Assembly (NCBI GenBank): GCA_937952235.1
Contig: CALFZM010000124.1
Location: 1 to 27,800, forward strand
Origin: an uncultured Opitutia bacterium
Lineage (GTDB): Bacteria > Verrucomicrobiota > Verrucomicrobiia > Opitutales > Opitutaceae
Length of the DNA: 27,800 bases
Reading direction: 5' to 3'
Notes under the pieces: model-generated
The model's input: the letters and a program-made list of their open reading frames with translations, nothing else
What the model was told of the DNA's origin: nothing
The model's database searches: none
Part shown: piece by piece, positions 16,444 to 24,031 of the stretch
Layout of the letters: each line of letters starts with the position of its first letter
How positions within the stretch are numbered: the stretch's first letter is position 1
Position numbers and translations under genes: made by a program

Positions 16444-17871
16444 ATGAAAACGTACCCGCTCTACCTCAACGGCGAATTTGTCGCGACCGCCACGTCGCGC
16501 CCCGTGCTCGATCCGGCCACGGGGGCCGAGTTCGCCCGGATGTGCACCGGCGAACGCGACGTCGTCGCCCGCGCCCTGGCCGACGCGCACGCCGCATTCC
16601 TCGCCTGGCGCCACGTCGTTGGGCGGACGCGCGGGGATTTCCTCCGGCGGATCGCCGCCGAGGTGGAAGCGAGGCAGGACGAGTTTGCGCGGACGATCAC
16701 GCGGGAGAACGGCAAGCCGCTCGCCCAGAGCCAGGGCGAGGTGGCGATGACGATCGATCACCTGCGCTGGTTCGCCGAGGAGGCGCGGCGCGGCTACGGG
16801 CGGATCATCGCACCGCAGGCCGACGGGAAGCGCCACCTCGTGCTCAAGGCGCCGGTGGGGGTGGTCGGCGCGATCAGCCCGTGGAACTTCCCGCTCACGC
16901 TGGCCGCACGGAAGGTCGCCCCGGCGCTCGCGGCCGGCTGCACCGTGGTGCTCAAGCCCGCGAGCGCCACGCCCCTGAGCGCCGCGCTGTTCGCGGAAGC
17001 GGTGCACGCGGCCGGCGTGCCCCGCGGCGTATTCCAGCTCGTGGCCGGCGCGGCCGGTCCGATCGGCGCCGAGTTCCTGGAGAACCCCCTGTGCCGCAAG
17101 GTCACCTTCACCGGTTCCACCGAGGTCGGCCGCACGCTCATCGCGGGCGCGGCGCGGCTGATCAAGCCGCTCTCGCTCGAGCTCGGCGGCCATTCCCCGG
17201 CGATCGTGTTCGACGACGCCGACCTGGCGCGCGCCGTCGAGGGCGTCCTCCTGGCGAAGTTCCGCAACACCGGCCAGTCCTGCATCGCGGCGAACCGCAT
17301 CTACGTGCAGCGCGGGGTGGCGGACCGGTTCATCGCTGCGTTCGTCGGGCGTGTCCGGGCGATGAAGGTCGGCCCGGGGCTGGAGCCCGGCGTGGAGATC
17401 GGCCCGCTGATCAACGCCGGGGCCGTCGACCTCGCGCTCGCCCACATCGACGATGCCCGGACGCGGGGCGCGGAGCTGCGGTGCGGCGGACGCCGGGTGC
17501 CGGGGCTGGGGCCCGCGTTCCTGGAACCCACGGTGCTGACGGGCGTGTCGGCCGCCGCGCTGGGCATGTGCGACGAGACGTTCGGGCCGGTGGCTTATAT
17601 CAACGTCTTCGATACGGAGGCTGAGGTCGTGGCACGGGCCAACGACACCGCGTACGGCCTGGCCGCTTATGTCTTCACCCGTGACCTGGACCGCGCCTTC
17701 CGGCTGATGGAAGCGCTCGAAGCGGGGATGGTGGGCGTCAACGATGGGTTGCCGACGACCAGCAACGCGCCGTTCGGCGGCATGAAGCAGAGCGGCTGGG
17801 GGCGCGAACTCGGGACCGAGGGCCTCGAGGCGTTTCTGGAAACCAAGCACGCCTCGCTCGTGCTGGGCTAA
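16444..17871 (+). CDS. NAD(P)-dependent aldehyde dehydrogenase (succinate-semialdehyde type)
   Basis: A cytoplasmic aldehyde dehydrogenase of 475 residues, full length for the superfamily. Catalytic residues are all present: Asn148 in SPWNFPLTLAARK, Glu246 in LSLELGGHSPAIV and Cys280 in NTGQSCIAANRIYV. The nucleotide-binding FTGSTEVGR and the C-terminal APFGGMKQSGWGRELG are typical of the GabD (succinate-semialdehyde) and glycolaldehyde group, but this group is broad and the real substrate may differ. It lies between an exporter and the NagB-like gene, 21 nt before the latter. In this setting it may oxidise an aldehyde made from a sugar, which is an inference. No Shine-Dalgarno site precedes the ATG. 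Confidence 0.9.
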   Translation: MKTYPLYLNGEFVATATSRPVLDPATGAEFARMCTGERDVVARALADAHAAFLAWRHVVGRTRGDFLRRIAAEVEARQDEFARTITRENGKPLAQSQGEVAMTIDHLRWFAEEARRGYGRIIAPQADGKRHLVLKAPVGVVGAISPWNFPLTLAARKVAPALAAGCTVVLKPASATPLSAALFAEAVHAAGVPRGVFQLVAGAAGPIGAEFLENPLCRKVTFTGSTEVGRTLIAGAARLIKPLSLELGGHSPAIVFDDADLARAVEGVLLAKFRNTGQSCIAANRIYVQRGVADRFIAAFVGRVRAMKVGPGLEPGVEIGPLINAGAVDLALAHIDDARTRGAELRCGGRRVPGLGPAFLEPTVLTGVSAAALGMCDETFGPVAYINVFDTEAEVVARANDTAYGLAAYVFTRDLDRAFRLMEALEAGMVGVNDGLPTTSNAPFGGMKQSGWGRELGTEGLEAFLETKHASLVLG

Positions 17872-17892
17872 ACAGGTCCGTCGGCGCCCGCC

Positions 17893-18729
17893 ATGCTGGA
17901 TTACCTGGCCGTCCCAGCCGCTGACCTCGGACGCGGCACGTCCGTGCGGGTGCGCCGTCTTGGCGACCTGGCCGCCGTCGCCGCCGACTTTGCGGCGGCC
18001 ATGGAGAGCGAGATCGTAACGGCGCGCGCCGCGGGCCGGCCGGCCACGCTCATCGTGCCGGTGGGGCCGGTCGACCCGTTTCCGCTGCTCGCGCGGAGGA
18101 TCAATGCGACCCGCCTCGACTGCCGCGACGTCGTGTTCATCAACATGGACGAGTACCTCGGCGCGGACGATCGCTACGTGCCGCTCGAGCACCCGCTGAG
18201 TTTTCGGGCCTACATGAACCGGGCGTTCTACGACCTGCTCGACCCCGCGCTCGCGCCGCGCCCGGCCCATCGCGTGTTCCCGGATCCGGCGGATCCTGCC
18301 GGCATCGCGCGGCTGATCGCGGAGCGGGGCGGCGTCGATGCGTGCTTCGGCGGCATCGGCATCAACGGCCACATCGCCTTCAACGAACCGCCCGAACCCG
18401 GGCTTACGTCGACGCCCGCGGCCTTCGCCGACCTGCCGACGCGGGTGCTCACCCTCGCGCGCGAGACCCGCACGATCAACGCGGTCACGGTCGGCGGCGA
18501 GATCGGGGTCATTCCGACGCGCGCCGTGACCGTGGGCATGCGGGAAATCCTCGCCGCCCGGCGGCTCCGATTCTACTGCAACCGGCCCTGGCAGAGCGCC
18601 GTCGTGCGCCGCGTGCTGCACGGCCCCGTGACTGCGGCGTGCCCGGCATCGCTGCTGCGGCTGCATCCCGACGCCGAGATCGCGGTCGCGGCTTACGTGG
18701 CGGAGCCGCCCGATATCCGCCTGCGCTGA
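17893..18729 (+). CDS. Diverged glucosamine-6-phosphate deaminase-family protein (NagB-like)
   Basis: A cytoplasmic protein of 278 residues in the NagB/6-phosphogluconolactonase superfamily. NagB turns glucosamine-6-phosphate into fructose-6-phosphate and ammonia. Landmarks that match Escherichia coli NagB by eye are FINMDEYLG (Asp86, equivalent to Asp72), GHIAFNEP (His160 and Glu165, equivalent to His143 and Glu148), the ETR..N stretch, and the GPV...CPAS-LLRLHP ending. Two things differ. The Asp expected in GxGxDGH (Asp141) is Asn158, and the phosphate-loop TGGTP is replaced by VGPVDP. The protein may therefore have another substrate or a weakened reaction. It sits between the aldehyde dehydrogenase and the PIG-L deacetylase, which fits amino-sugar breakdown. 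Confidence 0.82.
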   Translation: MLDYLAVPAADLGRGTSVRVRRLGDLAAVAADFAAAMESEIVTARAAGRPATLIVPVGPVDPFPLLARRINATRLDCRDVVFINMDEYLGADDRYVPLEHPLSFRAYMNRAFYDLLDPALAPRPAHRVFPDPADPAGIARLIAERGGVDACFGGIGINGHIAFNEPPEPGLTSTPAAFADLPTRVLTLARETRTINAVTVGGEIGVIPTRAVTVGMREILAARRLRFYCNRPWQSAVVRRVLHGPVTAACPASLLRLHPDAEIAVAAYVAEPPDIRLR

Positions 18730-18773
18730 TGCCCCTTCACCGGCCGCCGCCTTTCAACCTCCGCTGGGGCCGC

Positions 18774-18793
18774 GGCTGCGGCGGAACGCAGCC
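18774..18793 (+). repeat. Hairpin between the NagB-like and PIG-L genes
   Basis: A perfect 7-bp inverted repeat, GGCTGCG and CGCAGCC, around a GCGGAA loop. No T-run follows. It could stabilise or partly terminate the upstream transcript; its role is unknown. Confidence 0.3.
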
Positions 18794-18826
18794 CGCCGAA
18801 AACCACCGCTGTAACTCATCCCTTCC

Positions 18827-19537
18827 ATGAAGCTCAGTTTCTCAGGTGAGCGCGTGCTGGCGGTCGTCGCCCATCCTGACGACGCCGAACTCCTGTGCGC
18901 CGGGACCCTCGCGCGCGCCCGCGAGGATGGCGCCGAGGTCGCCATCGCCGTGCTGTGCCGCGGCGACAAGGGCCAGCCCGACCGTCCCATCCGGCAGCTC
19001 GCGGCCCGGCGCCGGCGCGAGATGCAGGCGGCGGCACGCCTGCTCGGAGGGAAGCTGTTCCTCGCGGGCTTCAGTGACGGCGAACTGGAGCCGGGCGTGC
19101 CGGAGCGCCGCCGGCTGCTCGATATTCTGCGCGCGTTTGCCCCGACGCTGGTCCTCGCGCATGCCCCGCAGGACTATCACGCGGATCACCGCGCCGCGTC
19201 CACGCTCGCGGAGATCGCGAGCTGGTCGTGCGCGTCGCAGGGCTACCGCACCCGGCGCCGCGCGATCGACCGCGCGCCGGCGCTCTGGTGGATGGATACG
19301 ATCGGGATGCACCAGTTCGAGCCCTCCTTTTACGTCGATGTGAGCGCCCACGTCGGCCTCAAGGAGCGGATGCTCGGATGTCACCGGAGCCAGCTCGCCC
19401 GGGGCAACGACGGGGATTTCTCGCCCCTGCTCGATCTCATGCGCCTCCAATTCCGCGCGCGCGGCGCCCAGGCGGGCGTGGCCGCGGCGGAGGCGTTTCG
19501 CCTGCACGCGGCGTTCAAGCGGACCGCGGCGTGGTGA
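18827..19537 (+). CDS. PIG-L/LmbE-family deacetylase
   Basis: A zinc-dependent deacetylase of 236 residues. The family removes acetyl groups from N-acetylglucosaminyl compounds (PIG-L itself, MshB, BshB). The N-terminal AHPDDAEL (His16, Asp18, Asp19) and the later YHADHRAAS (His118, Asp120, His121) give the expected metal and catalytic residues. The protein is of normal length and lacks a signal peptide, so it should act in the cytoplasm. In this cluster a likely job is deacetylation of an imported N-acetylhexosamine derivative before the NagB-like step, but the family also deacetylates thiol-cofactor precursors. A C- and T-rich leader precedes ATG 18827 and there is no Shine-Dalgarno site. 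Confidence 0.9.
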   Translation: MKLSFSGERVLAVVAHPDDAELLCAGTLARAREDGAEVAIAVLCRGDKGQPDRPIRQLAARRRREMQAAARLLGGKLFLAGFSDGELEPGVPERRRLLDILRAFAPTLVLAHAPQDYHADHRAASTLAEIASWSCASQGYRTRRRAIDRAPALWWMDTIGMHQFEPSFYVDVSAHVGLKERMLGCHRSQLARGNDGDFSPLLDLMRLQFRARGAQAGVAAAEAFRLHAAFKRTAAW

Positions 19538-19609
19538 CCTGTTCCCGCCGACGTCATCCAGGCTTGCGAAAGCGGTTTCTCCACCCTGCCCTTCCTGCAC
19601 CCCTTTTCC

Positions 19610-22240
19610 ATGAGAACCACTTTCTGGCGTCGCGCCCTTCCCTGTCTCGCCCTCGTTCTGGTCATCTGTGGCGCCCCCGCTTTCGGCGCCGAGCCCAAGG
19701 CGGGCAAGGGCGGAAAGGCGGCCAAGGCGGCGCGGCCCCAGACCGTCGGCCCCGCGATCGGAGAAAACAAGGCGACGCCCGTCAGCCGCATCAAGGCGCC
19801 CAAGGATTTTCGCGTGGAACTCATCTACTCCGTGCCCGGCGTGGAACAGGGATCCTGGGTCAACCTCTGCGTCGACCCGAAGGGCCGCATTCTCGCGAGC
19901 GACCAGTATGGCGGCCTCTACCGCTTCACGCCGCCGGCGCCGGGCCAGGTGCTCACGCCCGCGCAGGTCGAGAAGGTGCCGGCTGAGATCCGCGCGGTGA
20001 ACGGCATGCTCTGGGCCTTCGGCGCGCTCTACGTCGGCGTCAACGATTACGAGCAGCAGATTCCGTCGGGCCTGTACAAGATCACCGACAGCGACGGCGA
20101 CGACCGCCTCGACAAGGTCGAGCTGCTCCGGGCGATCGAGGCGCGCGGCGACCACGGCGTGCATGCGGTCCTGCTCACGCCGGACGGCAAGGACCTGTTC
20201 CTCGTCACCGGCAACAGCGCCAAACTCACCGCCCACGCGCCGTCTTCCCCCGTGCCGCCCGTCTGGGGCGAGGACCACCTGCTTCCCCGCGTGCCCGACG
20301 GGCGGGGCTTCATGCGCGACGTGCTCGGGCCGGGCGGGATCATCTACCGCGTCTCGCCGGACGGGAAGAAGTTCGAGGTCTTTGCGTCGGGCTTCCGCAA
20401 CATCTTCGACGCCTCGCTCGATCGCAACGGCGAGCTCTTCACGTACGACGCGGACATGGAGTACGACTTCAACACCTCGTGGTACCGGCCGACGCGCATC
20501 AACCATGTCGTCAGCGGCGGCGAGTTCGGCTGGCGCAACGGCGCCGGCAAGCGGCCCGCCTTCTACCCGGACAACCTTCCCGCGGTGATCGACATCGGTC
20601 CCGGCTCGCCCACCGGGACGACCTTCGGCTACGGCGCGAAGTTTCCCGCCCGCTACCAGAACGCCCTGTTCGTCCTCGACTGGAGCTGGGGCAAGCTGCA
20701 CGCGGTGCACCTGGAGCCCGACGGCGCGACCTACAAGGCCGAGCGCGAGGAATTCCTCGCGGGCGCGCCGCTGCCGCTGACGGATGCCGTCATTCATCCG
20801 GGCGACGGCGCGATGTACTTCGCGATCGGCGGCCGCCGCGTGCAATCGGGCCTTTACCGCGTCACCTACACGGGCACCGAGTCGACCGCTCCGGTCAACC
20901 CGCGCCCGGTCACGACGCCGGAGCGCACGCTCCGTCGTCAACTCGAGGCCTGGCATGGGAAGTCCGATCCGGCGGCGGTCGCGGCCGTCTGGCCGCACCT
21001 CGGACACGCGGACCGCCATGTGCGCTGGGCGGCGCGCACGGCGCTCGAGCATGTCCCGGTCAAGGCCTGGGCGGAGCGGGCAGTGAACGAACGCCAGCCG
21101 CGCGCGCGCGTCGAGGCGCTGCTGGGCCTGGCCCGCGCCGGCGGGATCAGCCCGCCGCATCGGCAGCCCACGGACGCGCCGGTCGACACCGCGTTGGGAC
21201 GGCGCCTGCTGGCGGCGCTGTCGGCCACGGACTGGAAGGCGCTGGACGAATCCGGCCGGCTCACCCTGGTGCGCACGGCGCAAATCGTCCTGCATCGCTT
21301 CGAGTTCGCCCCCGGCACGGACACCGCCCCGCTGCTCGCGGCGCTGGAGCCGCGGTTCCCGGCGGATTCGCCGGAGCTGAACTGGCTGTTGTGCGAGACG
21401 CTGGTGTTCCTGAAGGCGCCGAGCGTGGCGGAGAAGGCGCTGGCGTTGATGGCGCGCGCCCCGACGCAGGAGGAGCAGATCGAATACGCGCGCTCGTTGC
21501 GCATGCTCGACCGCGGCTGGACGCCCGCCACCCGCAAGGCGTACTTCGAATGGTTCCACAAGGCGGCGAACTTCCGCGGCGGCGCGAGCTTCGCCAAGTT
21601 CATCGAGTTCATCCAGACCGACGCCCTCGCGACGCTGTCGCCCGCGGAGAAGGCCGCCCTGGCGCCGGTGCTCGAGAAGAAACCCGAGGTGAAGAGCGCG
21701 ATCGTGAACCTCGGCGACGTGTTTGCCGGGCGCACGCCGCGGGCCTGGACGCTCGACGAGCTGGCGAAGGCGGCCGACCGGGGGCTTTCCGGCCGCAACT
21801 TCGACCAGGGCCGCCGGATGTTCGGCGCCGGCGCGTGTTTCGCCTGCCACCGCTTCGGCAACGAGGGCGGCATGACCGGCCCCGACCTCACCGGCGCCGG
21901 CGGCCGCTACAACGCGCGCGACCTGCTCGACCAGATCATCAATCCGAGCAAGGAGATCAACGAGCAGTTCGTGCCCGCGGTGCTCACGAAGAACAACGGC
22001 GACACGGTCGTGGGCTCGGTCGTGAATCTCAGTGGCGACACCGTCACCATCAACACCGACCTCTCCGACCCGAACCAGCGCGTCACCGTCGACCGCAAGG
22101 AAGTGAAAAGCATCGAGCCCTCGAAAGTCTCGCCGATGCCGCCGATGCTGCTCGCCGCGATGACCGAGGCCGAGATCCTCGACCTCGTCGCGTACATTCT
22201 CAGCGGCGGCCGGCGCGACCACGCGATGTTCCGCCGGTGA
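19610..22240 (+). CDS. PVC-type propeller/HEAT protein with C-terminal haem-binding CxxCH domain
   Basis: A large exported protein of 876 residues. A signal peptide covers about 1-27 (ALPCLALVLVICGAPAFGAE), followed by a Lys/Ala/Gly-rich linker. A beta-propeller, about 65-420, matches the membrane-bound dehydrogenase-like proteins abundant in Planctomycetes and Verrucomicrobia (APKDFRVELIYSVPG, WVNLCVDPKGRILASDQYG, GFRNIFDASLDRNGELFTYDADMEYD). A middle part, about 440-720, has HEAT-like helices (AAVWPHLGHADRHVRWAARTALEH). The end carries a haem-c motif, CFACH (743-747), in the context GGMTGPDLTGAGGRYNARDLLDQIINPSK, typical of the TIGR02603 putative haem-binding family. It probably takes part in periplasmic oxidation of a sugar-like substrate; the reaction is unproven for the whole family. 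Confidence 0.88.
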   Translation: MRTTFWRRALPCLALVLVICGAPAFGAEPKAGKGGKAAKAARPQTVGPAIGENKATPVSRIKAPKDFRVELIYSVPGVEQGSWVNLCVDPKGRILASDQYGGLYRFTPPAPGQVLTPAQVEKVPAEIRAVNGMLWAFGALYVGVNDYEQQIPSGLYKITDSDGDDRLDKVELLRAIEARGDHGVHAVLLTPDGKDLFLVTGNSAKLTAHAPSSPVPPVWGEDHLLPRVPDGRGFMRDVLGPGGIIYRVSPDGKKFEVFASGFRNIFDASLDRNGELFTYDADMEYDFNTSWYRPTRINHVVSGGEFGWRNGAGKRPAFYPDNLPAVIDIGPGSPTGTTFGYGAKFPARYQNALFVLDWSWGKLHAVHLEPDGATYKAEREEFLAGAPLPLTDAVIHPGDGAMYFAIGGRRVQSGLYRVTYTGTESTAPVNPRPVTTPERTLRRQLEAWHGKSDPAAVAAVWPHLGHADRHVRWAARTALEHVPVKAWAERAVNERQPRARVEALLGLARAGGISPPHRQPTDAPVDTALGRRLLAALSATDWKALDESGRLTLVRTAQIVLHRFEFAPGTDTAPLLAALEPRFPADSPELNWLLCETLVFLKAPSVAEKALALMARAPTQEEQIEYARSLRMLDRGWTPATRKAYFEWFHKAANFRGGASFAKFIEFIQTDALATLSPAEKAALAPVLEKKPEVKSAIVNLGDVFAGRTPRAWTLDELAKAADRGLSGRNFDQGRRMFGAGACFACHRFGNEGGMTGPDLTGAGGRYNARDLLDQIINPSKEINEQFVPAVLTKNNGDTVVGSVVNLSGDTVTINTDLSDPNQRVTVDRKEVKSIEPSKVSPMPPMLLAAMTEAEILDLVAYILSGGRRDHAMFRR

Positions 22241-22251
22241 GCGCCGGGGCG

Positions 22252-22267
22252 CGGGCGAACTCGCCCG
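22252..22267 (+). repeat. Hairpin just after the propeller/HEAT gene
   Basis: A perfect 6-bp inverted repeat, CGGGCG and CGCCCG, around an AACT loop, 11 nt past the stop. No T-run follows directly. It is a possible 3'-end structure of the preceding transcript. Confidence 0.3.
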
Positions 22268-22306
22268 GCGTGGCGCTGCGCGAGACTTCCGGCTTCGTGT
22301 CGCAGC

Positions 22307-22347
22307 GGAGGCGGACGAGGACGTCCGCGCTCCCGGCGCGAACTTTT
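22307..22347 (+). terminator. Long hairpin with delayed T-run upstream of sigma factor 2
   Basis: GGAGGCGGACG (22307-22317) pairs with CGTCCGCGCTCC (22322-22333), giving 11 pairs with one bulged G and an AGGA loop. Five T residues follow at 22343-22347 after a 9-nt gap. It may terminate the cytochrome transcript. The A/T-run lies about 45 nt before the sigma-2 ATG, so it could also belong to a promoter. Confidence 0.45.
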
Positions 22348-22390
22348 TGCTCGATCTGTCCGCCGTACCGCGTTGCGGTCGACTCACCCC

Positions 22391-22936
22391 ATGCCCCCAC
22401 CCGATTCCGAAACTTCCCGGTGGTTCGAGGAGCAGGTGCGGCCGCACGAGCCGATGCTGCGCGCGTGGCTCGGCAGCCGGTTTCCGCAGGAGGATGACGT
22501 CCGCGACGTGCTGCAGGAGGCATACGTGCGCCTGTTTCGCGCCCGGGCGAACGGCCCGATCGCCTCGCCCAAGGCCTTCCTGTTCGCGGTGGCGCGCAAT
22601 ATCGCGCTCGACCGGCACCGGCATCGTCAGGTGAGCCGCGCGGAACCCTTAGTGGAAAACGAGCCCCTGGCCGTCTTGGAGGAGGGAGACGGCATTCCCG
22701 AGACCGTCGCCCGCAACCAGGAACTCGAACTCTTGACCGAAGCCATCCAGTCGCTGCCCGACCGCTGCCGACAGATTTTCACGCTGCGGAAAGTCTACGG
22801 CCTGTCGCAGACGGAAATCGCCTCCCGCATGGAGCTTTCGGAGCACACGATCTCCGCGCAGCTCACGATCGGCGTCCGGAAATGCATGGAGTTCATGCAG
22901 CGGTGCCGCCGCGAACGGGAGGGACGCCGGTCATGA
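22391..22936 (+). CDS. ECF sigma factor, FecI-like, copy 2
   Basis: A sigma factor of 181 residues, the same length as copy 1. Long shared blocks include MPPPDSE, PHEPMLRAWL, SPKAFLFA, QELELLT and AIQSLPDRCRQIFTLRKVYGLSQ. Region 2 spans about 20-90 and region 4 about 115-170, with the recognition-helix area SEHTISAQLTIGVRKC. Copy 1 has SEHTVEAQGTIGLRKL there, so their promoter choice may differ slightly. I chose ATG 22391 because it gives the same MPPPDSE start as copy 1; a TTG at 22373 would add six residues. The stop overlaps the FecR-2 start as ATGA. The preceding hairpin suggests that this module has its own promoter. Confidence 0.93.
   Translation: MPPPDSETSRWFEEQVRPHEPMLRAWLGSRFPQEDDVRDVLQEAYVRLFRARANGPIASPKAFLFAVARNIALDRHRHRQVSRAEPLVENEPLAVLEEGDGIPETVARNQELELLTEAIQSLPDRCRQIFTLRKVYGLSQTEIASRMELSEHTISAQLTIGVRKCMEFMQRCRREREGRRS
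22917..22923 (+). promoter_or_regulatory. Shine-Dalgarno site of FecR-2
   Basis: GGGAGGG lies 9 nt before ATG 22933, inside the end of the sigma gene. It would help FecR-2 to be made in step with its sigma factor. The matching junction in copy 1 has no such site. Confidence 0.5.
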
Positions 22937-23982
22937 CACCGTCGGGTTCCGGATGCGGCCCGGAGGATCCGGGCGTGGAGGCGGCCGCCGCCGACTGGCT
23001 GGTGCGGCGCGACCGCGGGTTGTCGGCGGCCGAGCAGGACGGATTTCTCCAGTGGCTGGCGGCGGCGCCGGCGCACCGGGAGGCCTTTGAACGCCACCGG
23101 CGGATGTGGACCGATTTCAACGCGCTCGCCCAGTGGCGGCCCGAGCACAGTGCCGAGCCGAATCCCGACCTGCTGGCCCGTCCGGCGAGCGCGGGCACCG
23201 TGCGCTGGCTGGCGCCGCTGCTCGCCGCGGCCGCCGCCGTCGCGCTCCTCGTGTGGTGGGCGCCGGGGAGCGGCGACCACGCCCGGGAGCGCGTCGCGTA
23301 CGAGGCCGCGGAGTACCGTCAGGAGACGCTGCCGGACGGCACCGTCGTCGACCTCAACCGCGGCGCGCACCTCGTGCTCCAGTTCACCGCGGCCGAGCGG
23401 CGCGTCGTCCTGGTGCACGGCGAGGCGCAGTTCGCCGTCGCCCGCAATCCGTTGCGGCCCTTCGTCGTCCGGGCCGGTGGCGTGGATGTCCGCGCGATCG
23501 GCACCGCGTTCAACGTCAAGCTCGACGGGGCGCAGCTCGAGGTGCTCGTGACCGAAGGCACCGTGCAGGTGGCCGCCCGGCCGCCCGCGGTCGCCGCGAC
23601 GGCGGACGCGAGGCCGCCCGCGCCGATGGTCGAGCGGCTCACGGCCGGCCATCGCACGGTGATTTCGGTCGCGCCCCGGCCCGCCGACGCGGTCCCGCCC
23701 GTCGTGATCGCGACGTCGCCCGAGGAGATTGCCCGCCTGCTCGACTGGCAGCCGCGGCTGCTCGATTTCGACTTCACGCCGCTGCACGAGGTCGCCGCCG
23801 AATTCAACCGGCGCAATCGCGTCCAACTCACCCTCGCCGACCCGGCGCTGGCCACGCTGCCGATCGTGGCGTCCATCCGCTCCGACAACGTCGAGGGCTT
23901 TGTCCGGCTGCTCGAGACCACCCTGAACATCCGGGCGGAGCGGCGCACGGCGGACGAGATCGCGCTGCGGGCGGGGCCGTGA
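22933..23982 (+). CDS. FecR-family anti-sigma regulator, copy 2
   Basis: A FecR-like protein of 349 residues, paralogous to copy 1 along its whole length. The N-terminal DUF4880-like part has AAAADWLVRRDRGLSAAEQDGFLQWL. One membrane helix lies at about 93-113 (RWLAPLLAAAAAVALLVWWAP). The periplasmic FecR domain carries LPDGTVVDLNRGAHLVL and VDVRAIGTAFNVKL. The C-terminal STN-like part has LDFDFTPLHEVAAEFNRRNRVQLT and SDNVEGFVRLLE. The ATGA overlap with the sigma gene matches copy 1. The receptor follows after only 49 nt. It should relay the loaded state of receptor 2 to sigma 2; cross-talk with module 1 is possible because the shared parts are so alike. Confidence 0.92.
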   Translation: MTPSGSGCGPEDPGVEAAAADWLVRRDRGLSAAEQDGFLQWLAAAPAHREAFERHRRMWTDFNALAQWRPEHSAEPNPDLLARPASAGTVRWLAPLLAAAAAVALLVWWAPGSGDHARERVAYEAAEYRQETLPDGTVVDLNRGAHLVLQFTAAERRVVLVHGEAQFAVARNPLRPFVVRAGGVDVRAIGTAFNVKLDGAQLEVLVTEGTVQVAARPPAVAATADARPPAPMVERLTAGHRTVISVAPRPADAVPPVVIATSPEEIARLLDWQPRLLDFDFTPLHEVAAEFNRRNRVQLTLADPALATLPIVASIRSDNVEGFVRLLETTLNIRAERRTADEIALRAGP

Positions 23983-23988
23983 GCGACG

Positions 23989-24028
23989 CGGGCCGGAGGC
24001 TCCGCGCCCGGCGCGGAAAAATTCTTTT
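23989..24028 (+). terminator. Hairpin plus A/T-run between FecR-2 and receptor-2
   Basis: CGGGCCGGA (23989-23997) pairs with TCCGCGCCCG (24001-24010) with one bulged C and a GGC loop. It is followed by GGAAAAATTCTTTT (24015-24028). The layout resembles the element between FecR-1 and receptor-1. It could be an attenuator, or the A/T-run may be a promoter part. It ends 3 nt before the proposed GTG start of receptor 2, which makes that start or the promoter reading uncertain. Confidence 0.42.
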
Positions 24029-24031
24029 AGC

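Noticed and set aside
18842..22624. Minus-strand open frame of 1260 codons opposite PIG-L, the propeller/HEAT gene and sigma 2
   Set aside because: It has low-complexity Arg/Ala/Gly composition and covers genes with catalytic and haem motifs on the other strand.
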